A stretch of DNA of 17,635 nt from Clostridia bacterium (GCA_017386965.1 JAFOGE010000143.1:1-17635), one strand, 5' to 3'; shown: positions 1 to 8,614, numbered from the stretch's first letter. Translations and numbers: made by a program. The notes: a model not told the origin generated them from the letters alone.

Positions 1-904
1 AGCCGTCCATCTCCACAAGCAGCTGGTTCAGAGTCTGCTCACGCTCGTCGTGGCCGCCGCCAAGACCTGCGCCTCTGTGGCGTCCGACAGCGTCGATCTC
101 GTCGATAAAGACGATGGATGCGGGGGACTTGCGCGCCGTTTCGAACAGGTCACGCACGCGGGACGCACCAACGCCCACGTACATCTCCACGAAATCCGAG
201 CCGGAAATGGAGTAGAAGGGCACGCCTGCCTCTCCTGCGACAGCCTTCGCCAAAAGCGTCTTACCCGTGCCGGGAGGGCCCATCAGAAGCACGCCGTGCG
301 GAATCTTTGCACCAAGCTTGGTAAATTTCGCGGGATCCTTGAGGAATTCCACGATCTCAACCAGCTCCTCCTTTTCCTCATCCGCGCCTGCTACGTCACG
401 GAAGAGAACCTTGTTCTTTTCATCGGCAGCAGGGGTATGCACCCGTGCCTTGCCAAAGGAATTGAATTTTCCGCCCTTGCCGTTGAACTGGCGCATGGCG
501 ATGAAATAGACCACCACGATGCCGACCAGGATCAAAAGCCACGGCAGAAGCTGCACCCAGATCGAATACTCGGCTGCAGGCTCGTAATAGATCGACTTGA
601 GGTTGCTTCCCTCGCGGACACGCGCCTCCTCGATCTTTTCCAGTATCACGTTGACGTCAAATCCCGTCAGCTTGTAGGAGATCTCGGCGCTCGTGCCGTC
701 TGCCTGCGTAACGGTCAGCGTCAACACGTTTTTATTGCTGACGGATACTGCCGTGACCTGATTGTTGTCCAGATACCCCATGATATCGCTATGCACGACC
801 TGCTTCTTGGAGCCTCCAAGGGAGAGCGAGGTCAGCACCACAACGATCAGGGCCAGAATCACTCCGTAAAACAACAGTTCACGGACAAAGCTTCTTTTCT
901 TCAT
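1..904 (-). CDS. ftsH: ATP-dependent zinc metalloprotease FtsH, N-terminal part (cut by window edge)
   Basis: Membrane-anchored AAA+ protease that extracts and degrades misfolded or regulatory membrane and cytosolic proteins. The first 301 residues are visible. A transmembrane helix at about 11-30 and a second at about 117-136 flank the small extracytoplasmic domain. The AAA+ module follows, with Walker A GPPGTGKT at 209-216 and Walker B IVFIDEID at 264-271. The pore loop reads MYVGVGAS near 241-248, with tyrosine where Escherichia coli FtsH has phenylalanine. The second region of homology and the HEXXH zinc site lie beyond the left edge, so protease function is inferred. The ATG at 904 follows GGAGG at good spacing and begins MKKRSFVREL, a typical FtsH start. 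The gene lies 33 bases after hpt, the conserved tilS-hpt-ftsH order of Bacillota. Confidence 0.97.
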   Translation of the reverse strand, partial: MKKRSFVRELLFYGVILALIVVVLTSLSLGGSKKQVVHSDIMGYLDNNQVTAVSVSNKNVLTLTVTQADGTSAEISYKLTGFDVNVILEKIEEARVREGSNLKSIYYEPAAEYSIWVQLLPWLLILVGIVVVYFIAMRQFNGKGGKFNSFGKARVHTPAADEKNKVLFRDVAGADEEKEELVEIVEFLKDPAKFTKLGAKIPHGVLLMGPPGTGKTLLAKAVAGEAGVPFYSISGSDFVEMYVGVGASRVRDLFETARKSPASIVFIDEIDAVGRHRGAGLGGGHDEREQTLNQLLVEMDG

Positions 905-937
905 TGATTTCCTCCGAATTCGTTGGTATTCTTCGCC

Positions 938-1495
938 TTATTTTTGATAGACTGCCGGCTTAAGAATGCCGACGTAAGGAATGTTCCTGTACTTTTCGTT
1001 ATAGTCCAATCCATACCCGACCACAAAGGCATCGGGAATGTTCATGCCGACGTAGTCTGCATCCAGCTTGACCTGGCGGCGCTCCGGCTTATCCAGCAGC
1101 GTGCAGAAGCGCACGCTGTTCGCCCCGCGATCGGCCAGAAGATGCGAGAGCTTTTCAAGCGTTCTGCCGCTGTCGATAATGTCCTCGATCACGATGACGT
1201 CCGCATCGCGCACGTCACGCTTGAGGTCCAGATGTACCTGAATAAAGCCCGAGGTCGTGGTGCTGGCTCCGTAGGACGAAACCTTCATAAACTCCATCTC
1301 GCAGGGAAGCTCGATCCGTCGGATCAGATCCGATGCAAAGTGCATGGAGCCCTTGAGAATGACAACGAACACAAGATCCTTTTGAGAATCCCGATAGTCC
1401 TTGGTAATCTCGGCCGCCAGCCGGTCACAGATCTCGGCCAAGGTCTTCTCGTCCGCCAATACCTCTTCGATGTCCTGCTGCATATCGTAATACAT
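938..1495 (-). CDS. hpt: hypoxanthine (guanine) phosphoribosyltransferase
   Basis: Purine salvage enzyme that joins hypoxanthine or guanine to PRPP to give IMP or GMP in the cytoplasm. The 185-residue length is usual. The PRPP-binding motif VIVIEDIIDSGRT is at about 100-112, and LKGSMHFASDL (about 47-57) matches the conserved N-terminal loop. The C-terminal part, with DYVGMNIPDAFVVGYGLDY, is the family's characteristic end. The open frame continues upstream over the end of tilS in another frame. I chose the ATG at 1495 because AAAGGA sits six to seven bases before it and homologues start near here. It follows tilS by 22 bases and precedes ftsH by 33, so the three are probably cotranscribed. 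Confidence 0.95.
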   Translation of the reverse strand: MYYDMQQDIEEVLADEKTLAEICDRLAAEITKDYRDSQKDLVFVVILKGSMHFASDLIRRIELPCEMEFMKVSSYGASTTTSGFIQVHLDLKRDVRDADVIVIEDIIDSGRTLEKLSHLLADRGANSVRFCTLLDKPERRQVKLDADYVGMNIPDAFVVGYGLDYNEKYRNIPYVGILKPAVYQK

Positions 1496-1517
1496 AAAAA
1501 GTCCTTTCCTTTTTCCG

Positions 1518-2945
1518 TCAGAGAATTCCTTCCTCTTCCGGAAAAAGAACCTCAATAAAATATTTTTCTCCCTTTGCCGGGAGGTCCTTCTCCTTGCAAT
1601 GCGCCCCTTCCGCAAAGAGCGGTGCATCATCCCGTGCGCCGATGAAGGGGGCCCAAAGGATTCCTTCCCCGTCACAGAGCAGGGGCATTTGCTCGCGCAA
1701 GCGCGGCGGGATTCCCTTCTCGTTGCAGAGCTTGCGCAGACGGCGATGCATCTTGCCGCGGAGGATGCGATCCCCCTCCCTGCGCGATCTCCAATAAGGC
1801 GTCTTTTCTATTATAGCAAAAAAACAATTTCCATTTATACGGCTTGCTGTAGACAAATTGTTAATTTTTGTTTCATCCGTTCGTAGAACGCGGATTCGGA
1901 TCCCACTTTCGGGGATCGTAATCTCCCCCTCGCGAAAGGGAAGGCAAAACGGCCTTGCCTCCGTGGGCGGAAGAACCGAAAAATGCAGCCTGCCGCCTTC
2001 GATCAACACGCGGCCGCCCGGAACCGAGAAGCTTCCCTCTCCGCCCTGTGCGATGCGTGCGGAAAGCTCCTCCAAATGCACCGTTTCCAAGGTTCGTTCC
2101 GAAAACCGTGCCATCCAGAGTGCGAGAACGCGCTTGCGGATCGCGGGATGCAGCTCCCGCAGCAGCTCCGCCGAAAGAGCGTCCCCCATCTGCCGATCCA
2201 GAAAGGCCTCGGCCTCTCCGCGCAGAAAATCCTCGTCCTCTCGCAGAGAACGGCTCATTCTTACGGCTCTTCCCTGCGGGTCCTCAAACAGCGCCTCCAG
2301 GGCAGGAACGGCCTCTGCGCGAATGCGATTGCGCGCGTAGGCGGTGTCCTGATTGGTCGAATCGGTCACGTATTCCAGTTGGTTTTCCTCACAGTATTGC
2401 AGGATCTCCCTACGCGAGAGATTCAGAAGCGGACGGGTCAAAAATCCGTTTGCAAAGGGACGGACGGGTGCGATCCCGCACAGTCCCCGCAAGCCGCTTC
2501 CGCGTGCGATGCGGAACAGAAGCGTTTCCAGATGATCGTCGGCATGATGCGCGGTAGCAAGCAACGGAATGCCACGCTCCCGCATCAGCTCCTCAAAACA
2601 GGAATACCGCACGTGCCGCGCCTCATCCTCAAGGCTTCTTCCGCTTTTTTCGGCCAAGGATGGGACGTCTGCATCCAGAATGCAAAGCTCCAATCCGTAT
2701 TGCGCTGCAACCCGCTCACAAAACGCGCGGTCGCGCAAAGCCTCGTCGCCTCGGATTCCGTGATTGACGTGTGCCAGGGTCAAGGGAAACGAAAGCTCCT
2801 TTGCGCCCTTTGCAAGCAGATGCAAAAGGGCTCTTGAATCCGCGCCTCCCGAAAAGGCCAGAAGCACGGGCGTGCTCTGTGGCATTCCGGCAAGTGTCTG
2901 GGGAAAGGAAAGCGCCTTTCCCGAAATGGTCAATGGATCGGACAT
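1518..2945 (-). CDS. tilS: tRNA(Ile)-lysidine synthase
   Basis: TilS uses ATP and lysine to convert C34 of the CAU-anticodon tRNA-Ile to lysidine, so that it reads AUA and accepts isoleucine; it is essential in most bacteria. The 475-residue product has the PP-loop SGGADS at 32-37, HHADDHLET at about 133-141, and DSTN near 195, all typical of the N-type ATP pyrophosphatase domain. The C-terminal domain (about 395-475) carries the RSRREGDR and KLCNEKGIP-like signature. The ATG at 2945 shares its A with the dnaB TGA stop (TGATG), indicating translational coupling; no good independent ribosome site is seen. The open frame upstream of this start only overlaps dnaB and was not used. A short AT-rich stretch near 1800-1870 stays in frame. 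Confidence 0.95.
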   Translation of the reverse strand: MSDPLTISGKALSFPQTLAGMPQSTPVLLAFSGGADSRALLHLLAKGAKELSFPLTLAHVNHGIRGDEALRDRAFCERVAAQYGLELCILDADVPSLAEKSGRSLEDEARHVRYSCFEELMRERGIPLLATAHHADDHLETLLFRIARGSGLRGLCGIAPVRPFANGFLTRPLLNLSRREILQYCEENQLEYVTDSTNQDTAYARNRIRAEAVPALEALFEDPQGRAVRMSRSLREDEDFLRGEAEAFLDRQMGDALSAELLRELHPAIRKRVLALWMARFSERTLETVHLEELSARIAQGGEGSFSVPGGRVLIEGGRLHFSVLPPTEARPFCLPFREGEITIPESGIRIRVLRTDETKINNLSTASRINGNCFFAIIEKTPYWRSRREGDRILRGKMHRRLRKLCNEKGIPPRLREQMPLLCDGEGILWAPFIGARDDAPLFAEGAHCKEKDLPAKGEKYFIEVLFPEEEGIL

Positions 2946-4306
2946 CAGCTCGGTTCCTGCTGATTGTCGATGGTAACGAACTTTGTAAACTGTCCGTTCC
3001 ATCCCATGTTCACGGTTCCCGTAGATCCATGGCGGTTTTTGGCAATGATTACCTCGGCGATCGAGGTATCCTGATTTGCCTCGCCGGTTTTATAGTATTC
3101 ACTGCGATAAAGGAAAATAACCGTATCGGCGTCCTGCTCGATGGATCCCGAATCACGCAGGTCGGAGAGCATCGGCTTCTTATCGGTTCTGGACTCCGGT
3201 CCACGGGAGAGCTGCGCGCAGCAAACCACGGGAACCATCAGCTCCTTGGCCAAAATCTTGAGCGATCGCGTGATCTCGGAGATCTCCTGCACGCGGTTAT
3301 CCGTGTGATGATCTCCCTGCATCAATCCGAGATAGTCGATCACAACCATGCCCAGATTCTGCACGCGGCGAAGCTTTGCCTTCATACCCGTAACCGTAAG
3401 TCCGGACGTATCGTCGATCAGGATGTCACAGTCGGCCAAGCTGCTGGATGCCTTGGCCAGATGGCCCCAATCCTCGGGGGAAAGCTCTCCCGTACGCAGG
3501 GCATAGCTGTTGACCAGTGCCTCACTCGAAAGCACGCGATTGACCAGCTGATCAGCCGACATCTCCAAGGAGAAGATGCAGACTGTCTTCTTCGTCTGCT
3601 TGGCCACGTTGGTGGCGATGTTGAGCGCAAACGAGGTCTTACCCATACCGGGACGCGCACCGACCAGAATCAGATCGCTCTTGCCCATGCCTGCCAGGAC
3701 GCGGTCCAGGCCCGAAAAGCCCGTTTGCGTTCCGCGCGTAGCCTCTTTGTCATCCCGCAGATCCCGCAAGTGCGCAAAGACGTCGATCATGACCTCCTTG
3801 ATATGGCGGAAATTCTTGGTGTCCCTTCCCTGCGCGATCTGGAAGATCAGATTCTGCGCATGATCCAGCACGTCCGAAACCGCCTCCTGCTCGGAATACG
3901 CGCTCTCGGAGATCTCCCCGCAAGCATTGATCAGCTGTCGCAGGACACTCTTTTCCTTCACGATGCGCGCGTAGTCCTTGACGTTGAGCGCGTCGGGCAC
4001 CGTTTCGGTCAGGGTGCGGATGTAATCCTCGCCGCCGGATTTGTCGTAGATTCCCTTGACCACGAGCATATCGATCAGCGTGACCACGTCGATCTCTTGG
4101 TTGGCCAGGAAAAGCTCGTGCATGGCCAAATAGATCTGCTTGTGCTCGGAAAGATAAAAATCCTCCGCGGTGATCGCGTCTGCGATCTCATTCAGAGAAG
4201 CCGGATCGATCAGAACCGAGCCGAGCAAGGATTGCTCCGCCGGCATGGAGAACGGCAGCTTCTTCATCATTTCATTCGGCATAAAAAATGACCTTGGCCC
4301 TCGCAT
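2945..4306 (-). CDS. dnaB: replicative DNA helicase DnaB (DnaC of Bacillus)
   Basis: Hexameric 5'-3' helicase that unwinds DNA at the replication fork and binds primase. The 453-residue protein has the N-terminal collar domain (about 18-120, starting PAEQSLLGSVLIDP), a linker helix, then the RecA-like ATPase: Walker A GARPGMGKTS at 216-225, Walker B VVIDYLGLM at 321-329, the QLSRGPESR loop near 365, DLRDSGSIEQDAD at about 382-394, and the NRHGSTG arginine-finger region near 424. Length is normal and no intein is present. The ATG at 4306 has AAAGGAAG eight bases upstream; a second ATG at 4282 (MPNEMMKK) is possible but its ribosome site is weaker. The stop overlaps the tilS start by one base. 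Confidence 0.97.
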   Translation of the reverse strand: MRGPRSFFMPNEMMKKLPFSMPAEQSLLGSVLIDPASLNEIADAITAEDFYLSEHKQIYLAMHELFLANQEIDVVTLIDMLVVKGIYDKSGGEDYIRTLTETVPDALNVKDYARIVKEKSVLRQLINACGEISESAYSEQEAVSDVLDHAQNLIFQIAQGRDTKNFRHIKEVMIDVFAHLRDLRDDKEATRGTQTGFSGLDRVLAGMGKSDLILVGARPGMGKTSFALNIATNVAKQTKKTVCIFSLEMSADQLVNRVLSSEALVNSYALRTGELSPEDWGHLAKASSSLADCDILIDDTSGLTVTGMKAKLRRVQNLGMVVIDYLGLMQGDHHTDNRVQEISEITRSLKILAKELMVPVVCCAQLSRGPESRTDKKPMLSDLRDSGSIEQDADTVIFLYRSEYYKTGEANQDTSIAEVIIAKNRHGSTGTVNMGWNGQFTKFVTIDNQQEPS

Positions 4307-4352
4307 TGCGAAGGCTTCCTTTCAACGGAATGGGCGACCGCCGCCCCTCTTG

Positions 4353-4799
4353 TTACTTCTCGCAAACCAAAACGTAGATCTTTCCCGTGATCTCGGTATA
4401 GAGCTTGACCTCAACCTCATATTTGCCGTACGCCTTGATGGGATCGTTCAGAACGACCTTTCTCTTATCAATATCAATTCCCGTATCTGCCTTCAGCTTC
4501 TCCACAATGTCCTTGGAGGTGACGGAGCCGTACAGTCGGCCGTCCGTGCCTCCGGAGGTGGGAATCTTCACCAGGACGGATTTGAGCTGCTCGGCCAATT
4601 CCTTGGCTGCCTTCTTCTCGGTTTCGATACGGTAAAGCCTTGCTGCTTCCTTCACCTTCACGTCATTGAGCGACTGTGCATCCGCCGCCTTTGCCAGCTT
4701 GCGCGGAATCAGGAAATTCTTTGCATAGCCATCCGAAACCTCAATCACGTCATTCTTTTTCCCCTGACCCTTTACGTCAGCAAGCAAAATTACCTTCAT
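4353..4799 (-). CDS. rplI: 50S ribosomal protein bL9
   Basis: Large-subunit protein bL9, which binds 23S rRNA and limits frameshifting. The 148-residue length is typical. The N-terminal domain begins MKVILLADVKGQGKK and contains VSDGYAKNFLIPRKLA, the family signature. A long connecting helix (about 40-80, rich in Ala, Lys and Glu) joins it to the C-terminal rRNA-binding domain (about 85-148). A purine-rich GGAGAAAATAGAG precedes the ATG at 4799. It sits between gdpP (90 bases upstream) and dnaB (46 bases downstream). The gdpP-rplI-dnaB order is conserved in Bacillota. No internal promoter was recognised in the gap before it. Confidence 0.97.
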   Translation of the reverse strand: MKVILLADVKGQGKKNDVIEVSDGYAKNFLIPRKLAKAADAQSLNDVKVKEAARLYRIETEKKAAKELAEQLKSVLVKIPTSGGTDGRLYGSVTSKDIVEKLKADTGIDIDKRKVVLNDPIKAYGKYEVEVKLYTEITGKIYVLVCEK

Positions 4800-4889
4800 A
4801 TTCTCTATTTTCTCCGTTTCTATGGATTTTTATCAGATTGGAAATCCGTCCATCGACCTCATTCCGTTTTTTTGAGCATGACGAATCGC

Positions 4890-7007
4890 TTATCGCTTCA
4901 TTCCCAGCTCGTTTTCATATTCATTGTCCAGATAATCGTCAAGAACCGTCTTGAGCTGCACGCAAGCGGCCTCGAGCGAGGTGTGCGTCAAGCGCGTTCC
5001 CGCCATATCGTAGTGTCCTCCGCCGCCCAAGCGCTGCATAATGATCTGCACGTTGATGCGATCGCGCGAGCGCGCGGAAATGGTAACGGTATTGTCGGCA
5101 CGCAGAAGCGCAAAGGATGCCTCAATCCCGTCAATGGTCATCAGCTTATCCGCTGCCTTGGCCACGGCAATGTTATCCTCCTCCGTGGCGGCATGATCGA
5201 CGCTGAGCCAGGTCAGAGCGATCTTATCGCGGTAGGTACGGGTACGGCTGTCAATGTCGCACGCCGTAAAGAGGGTGGACATGCTCTCCGTAAAGAGCGT
5301 GCGGATCGCATTTGCGTGCGCGCCGCGTCCATAGAGATAGTGTACCGCGGAGAAGGTCTGCATTCCTGCACCGACTGTGAAATTCTTGGTGTCAAGCATG
5401 ATGCCTGCCAGAAGCAGATTTGCCTCCTCCTTAAGCAGGGCCTCCCGGTGAGGGCTATGCTCCAGCATCTCGCTGACCAGCTCTCCTGCCGCCGCTACTG
5501 CGGGACGGATGTAGGTCATCAGCGGCTTGAACTCATAAAGCTCGTCCTGGCGGCGGTGATGGTCGATAATAACGATGTTCTTGACCGCCTTGAGAAGCTT
5601 TGGCGATTCGGTATTATAGACGTTATTCACGTCACTCATGATCAGAAGCGTGTCCGATCGAACCGCATCCATCGCCGTATCCGCGCTGATGAACATGGAG
5701 CGATACTCGGGCAGATGCGCTAAAAGATCGTAGCAGGTGCGGAAGTTTGCATGCTCGCGGTTGACGACCACGCGAATCTTGGAGACGTCGCCGCGCGCGC
5801 AGATCGCCAGTCTTGCAAGACCGACACAGGACCCGATGGAATCGTAGTCGGGAGAGCGGTGTCCCATGATCAGCACATTCCCGGCCTCCCGCATCAGGCG
5901 GCAAAGATGCTCGGAGTTGACGCGCGAGGTAATCGTGGTAGAGCCGTACATGGTGTTGACACGCCCGCCGTAGGGCGTGACCGATTTGCCATCATTGACC
6001 GCGGCCTGATCTCCACCCTTCTGCAGAGCAATATCCAGCGCGTCGCTTGCGGCACGCTCCTTGTCCTCAAAGCTGCCGTGCACGGCACCGACACCGATGG
6101 AAATGGTAACGGGAAAGCTGTTATCCCCCAGCTTGATGCTGCGGATGGTATCCAGGATCCGGAACTTATTCTTAATGCACTTATCCAGTGCCTCTCTTGT
6201 AAAGACGAGAACGTATTTCTCCCGCTCGTATTCGCGGATCATTCCGCCAAAGCCTGCCGCCCACTCCTTGAGCTTGGCCTCGATCTCACTGACGGCCGTT
6301 CGGTAGCTGACGCGAATGTACTGCGCAAGCTCCTGCAAGCTGTCGATAACGATATAGGCCACAACAGGCTCGTTCTCATAGGCATCCTTGCGCATCGCCA
6401 GAACCTCTGTCACGTCACGGAAAACCACAAAGTAGTATTCCTTGCCGCGGGAGCGCATGGGATAGCACTGCATATCGTATTTCTTCCCGTCGATCTCGGT
6501 CCGCATGGGCTGGGTATGATCCACGGGAACGCCATCCTCGGTGACGGTGATCTTACGAACAGGTCCGCCGTTCTTTGCACAGGCAATGATATCCTCCATG
6601 GGTACGGAGCAAAAGCTCCCTACGGGAACGTTGCAGAGCGGCGAGCGGAGCTTGAGCAGATCCTGCAGAGCACCGCTGACGATCTTGACCGTTCCGCTCT
6701 CGTGAATGATGGCATAGGGAATGTCCATGACGTAGCGGAACATGTCGTGGATCTCGGTGGTCATCAGCTTGGCCGCATCGTTGGCCAGCGTGATACGGCG
6801 ATACCGAGCGAGGTACGCCCACACCACGATTCCCACGACCAGGACGTACAGTCCGACTGCGGCCCCTCCGTAAAGGAGCAGATCCTCCTCCGGGAGAAGG
6901 AAGGCCAGTCCGAGAACCAGAACTGCCGCCGCAAGTCCGATGATCGCGCAGGCGATCAGAGGCTGGCGAAGATCGGTCCGATAGGTGTTTCTTCGATTCT
7001 TTTGCAT
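4890..7007 (-). CDS. gdpP: cyclic-di-AMP phosphodiesterase, GdpP/PdeA family
   Basis: Membrane phosphodiesterase that hydrolyses c-di-AMP to pApA and so tunes potassium uptake, osmolyte balance and cell-wall homeostasis. The 705 residues show the full family order: two transmembrane helices (about 17-38 and 45-66), a PAS-like domain (about 85-200), a degenerate GGDEF domain (about 210-340, where YEREKYVLVF replaces the active-site motif), a DHH domain with MGHRSPDYDSIGS (381-393), SDVN (458-461) and IIDHHRR (480-486), then LAGIMLDTKNF (533-543), and a DHHA1 domain with GGGGHYDMAG (661-670). The ATG at 7007 lies eight bases after AGGAG; a TTG two codons upstream is too close to that site. Function rests on family knowledge; the domain match is strong. 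Confidence 0.95.
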   Translation of the reverse strand: MQKNRRNTYRTDLRQPLIACAIIGLAAAVLVLGLAFLLPEEDLLLYGGAAVGLYVLVVGIVVWAYLARYRRITLANDAAKLMTTEIHDMFRYVMDIPYAIIHESGTVKIVSGALQDLLKLRSPLCNVPVGSFCSVPMEDIIACAKNGGPVRKITVTEDGVPVDHTQPMRTEIDGKKYDMQCYPMRSRGKEYYFVVFRDVTEVLAMRKDAYENEPVVAYIVIDSLQELAQYIRVSYRTAVSEIEAKLKEWAAGFGGMIREYEREKYVLVFTREALDKCIKNKFRILDTIRSIKLGDNSFPVTISIGVGAVHGSFEDKERAASDALDIALQKGGDQAAVNDGKSVTPYGGRVNTMYGSTTITSRVNSEHLCRLMREAGNVLIMGHRSPDYDSIGSCVGLARLAICARGDVSKIRVVVNREHANFRTCYDLLAHLPEYRSMFISADTAMDAVRSDTLLIMSDVNNVYNTESPKLLKAVKNIVIIDHHRRQDELYEFKPLMTYIRPAVAAAGELVSEMLEHSPHREALLKEEANLLLAGIMLDTKNFTVGAGMQTFSAVHYLYGRGAHANAIRTLFTESMSTLFTACDIDSRTRTYRDKIALTWLSVDHAATEEDNIAVAKAADKLMTIDGIEASFALLRADNTVTISARSRDRINVQIIMQRLGGGGHYDMAGTRLTHTSLEAACVQLKTVLDDYLDNEYENELGMKR

Positions 7008-7064
7008 CGTCAAATCTCCTTTGATTCGGGATTTTCTAACTGAATGGTCTGATTTCTCCCCGCC

Positions 7065-8279
7065 TTATTCGCGCGGACCGTTCTGCGCATCCGCTCTCCG
7101 ACGGAGCCAAGCCTGCAAGGCAACCAGCAGCGTTCCGTTGGCTCCCCAAAGTGCGAGAACCATCAGGGCACCGAGAAGGTTGCAGCAGAGGAACGCGAGG
7201 ATCGGCAAAAGCAGAAGCATCCTTCCGCCCCGCATTCGGAAAAGGATCGCCGTCAGGCTCCGCGCCCCTGCAAAGAGAAAGGCCGGATACAGCATCCAAA
7301 AAACGTTGCCCGCGACCGCCCAAAGCATTTCGCCGGAGGGCGCAAACAGAAAGAGGAGGAAGGCAGCCGTATAAAGAGCCGCCGAGGGAACGCTCATCAA
7401 AAATTGACGGGATTCCATTGTGATCACGGCTTCCATACCGGAGGTTCGGTAGGAGGCGGTCAGAAGCATCTGTGCGAGGAAGGAAAGGATCGCCGTAAGC
7501 CCCAGCAGAAGGCCTGGGAGCAGAGGAAGGATCACCGTGTTGAGCATTTCGCGAATGTAGGAATCGGTGAGGGTTTCCTTTAAGAGCTTGATCTGCTCAA
7601 GCATCGCTTGCGTTTGCATCTCGGCATCCGCCTCCATCAAGGCAAGCAGCTCATCCCGCACCATTGTCACAGCCCGGAAAAAGAGGTCCTGCAGGTAAGG
7701 GCCGACCTCCATCCCTGCCTCGCGGGAGGCGGAGAGGAGAGGCAGCAGGATCGCAAGCGCTCCCACGGCGGCCAGTCCGACTGCGGTAAAGGTGACCGCG
7801 GAGGTCCTTGCTTCGCCGCGTCTTGTAGCCAGTGCCAACAGAGCGGCGGCGGGAAGGATCGCAAAGGCCGCGCACGCGGCAAGTGGATCTCCCGTCAGAA
7901 GCCACGCAATTCCAAAGGCTCCCACGGGAAGCAAAAGGAAAAGGAAGGAGCGGCGAACCGAGGTCAAAAGAAAGGCACAGGAGGCCACTCCGATGACGAT
8001 CGAAAGCAGAAACGCGCTGACCGAAAAGGTGAATCCAAGGAGCGTAGGGAGTACTGCCGTCAGAAGCACCGGAACGACCACGCCGGGCGTGCGCGCCATC
8101 AGAACGGCATAGGCAAACAGAAGGCCCATCACCGCAAGCGACACAAGCTCTCCGTAAGGCTGCGCGATCTGCACACAGGAGAGCAGCAACGCCAAAGCAG
8201 ACAATATGATCGGCAGGATCCTCGGGGACGGAATTCTCTCCCTCATTTTCCAAGGATTCTGTGTTTCTTTTTCCTCCAT
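7065..8279 (-). CDS. DUF2232 (YybS-like) polytopic membrane protein
   Basis: The 404-residue protein is strongly hydrophobic, with about ten to eleven likely membrane segments, including 21-35, 45-62, 66-84, 86-106, 111-128, 133-151, 160-182, 246-270, 298-314, 319-340 and 353-378. A soluble, charged stretch at about 185-245 separates two membrane blocks. Length, topology and position directly before gdpP-rplI-dnaB match the DUF2232/YybS family of Bacillota, whose function is not established. I chose the ATG at 8279, six bases after GAGAGG. An in-frame ATG at 8354 would add 25 residues with an Arg-rich run, but its AGGAG is only four bases away and it would leave almost no leader after the promoter. 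Assignment rests on context and topology more than on a clear motif. Confidence 0.75.
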   Translation of the reverse strand: MEEKETQNPWKMRERIPSPRILPIILSALALLLSCVQIAQPYGELVSLAVMGLLFAYAVLMARTPGVVVPVLLTAVLPTLLGFTFSVSAFLLSIVIGVASCAFLLTSVRRSFLFLLLPVGAFGIAWLLTGDPLAACAAFAILPAAALLALATRRGEARTSAVTFTAVGLAAVGALAILLPLLSASREAGMEVGPYLQDLFFRAVTMVRDELLALMEADAEMQTQAMLEQIKLLKETLTDSYIREMLNTVILPLLPGLLLGLTAILSFLAQMLLTASYRTSGMEAVITMESRQFLMSVPSAALYTAAFLLFLFAPSGEMLWAVAGNVFWMLYPAFLFAGARSLTAILFRMRGGRMLLLLPILAFLCCNLLGALMVLALWGANGTLLVALQAWLRRRADAQNGPRE

Positions 8280-8371
8280 AACGAGCCTCTCCCTTCTGCG
8301 CCTTCTTCTCGCGTTTTTTGTTCGGATGTCCGCCGAGGCGGCAAAAATGCTCATAGCACTCCTATTATACT

Positions 8372-8400
8372 AGTATACCATACTTTTCTCTGTTTGTAAA
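8372..8400 (-). promoter_or_regulatory. sigma-A-type promoter of the DUF2232-gdpP-rplI-dnaB-tilS-hpt-ftsH run
   Basis: On the minus strand, TTTACA (8395-8400) and TATACT (8372-8377) are separated by exactly 17 bases. Transcription would start near 8365, leaving a leader of about 86 bases before the ATG at 8279. No intergenic gap further along this run exceeds about 90 bases and no other convincing promoter was seen, so this is probably the main promoter for the whole run. Confidence 0.85.
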
Positions 8401-8440
8401 CACTTCCATTTTATATTTTACATTTTATATAAATTTTTTA
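8401..8440 (-). promoter_or_regulatory. AT-rich upstream element abutting the operon promoter
   Basis: The 40 bases directly upstream of the minus-strand -35 box are almost all A or T and contain a 9-base direct repeat, ATTTTATAT, at 8408-8416 and 8422-8430 (14-base period). Position and composition suit an UP element bound by the RNA polymerase alpha subunit. This is inferred from composition only; a regulator site is also possible. Confidence 0.5.
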
Positions 8441-8553
8441 TGTTTCTTCTGCAGAATGCATTCCCGAAAAGAAGGGCGCAGATCTTGAAGGAGGATTCCG
8501 CAAGGCCTTTTTGCCACGTTTCTTGCTTTTTTTCGAAGGACTTGATTTTTTTC

Positions 8554-8582
8554 TTTACAAATCCGAAAAAGTGCGATATAAT
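8554..8582 (+). promoter_or_regulatory. sigma-A-type promoter of the deoR-family gene
   Basis: TTTACA (8554-8559) and a perfect TATAAT (8577-8582) are 17 bases apart. Transcription would start near 8589, about 60 bases before the ATG at 8650. The promoter diverges from the operon promoter at 8372-8400. Confidence 0.85.
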
Positions 8583-8595
8583 AAAAGAGCAGAAA

Positions 8596-8614
8596 TGCGC
8601 AAAAGTGCGCAAAA
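8596..8614 (+). promoter_or_regulatory. tandem direct repeat, possible DeoR-type operator
   Basis: TGCGCAAAA occurs at 8596-8604 and again at 8606-8614, a 10-base period, just after the predicted start point of the regulator's own promoter. A related AAAAGTGCG is at 8567-8575, between the -35 and -10 boxes, and again at 8601-8609. DeoR-family repressors often bind direct repeats and repress themselves, so autoregulation is plausible; no binding has been shown. Confidence 0.45.

Noticed and set aside
1800..1880. AT-rich dip inside tilS as a possible insertion
   Set aside because: The reading frame stays intact and the segment aligns in position with the usual variable linker before the TilS C-terminal domain.
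2771..5723. Long plus-strand frames (2771-4291 and 4170-5723) opposite dnaB, rplI and gdpP
   Set aside because: They run antisense across several clearly identified genes and their gaps and show no family motifs.
8408..8430. Two ATTTTATAT copies as a possible CRISPR-like or iteron array
   Set aside because: Only two short AT-only copies exist; an UP element next to the promoter is simpler.
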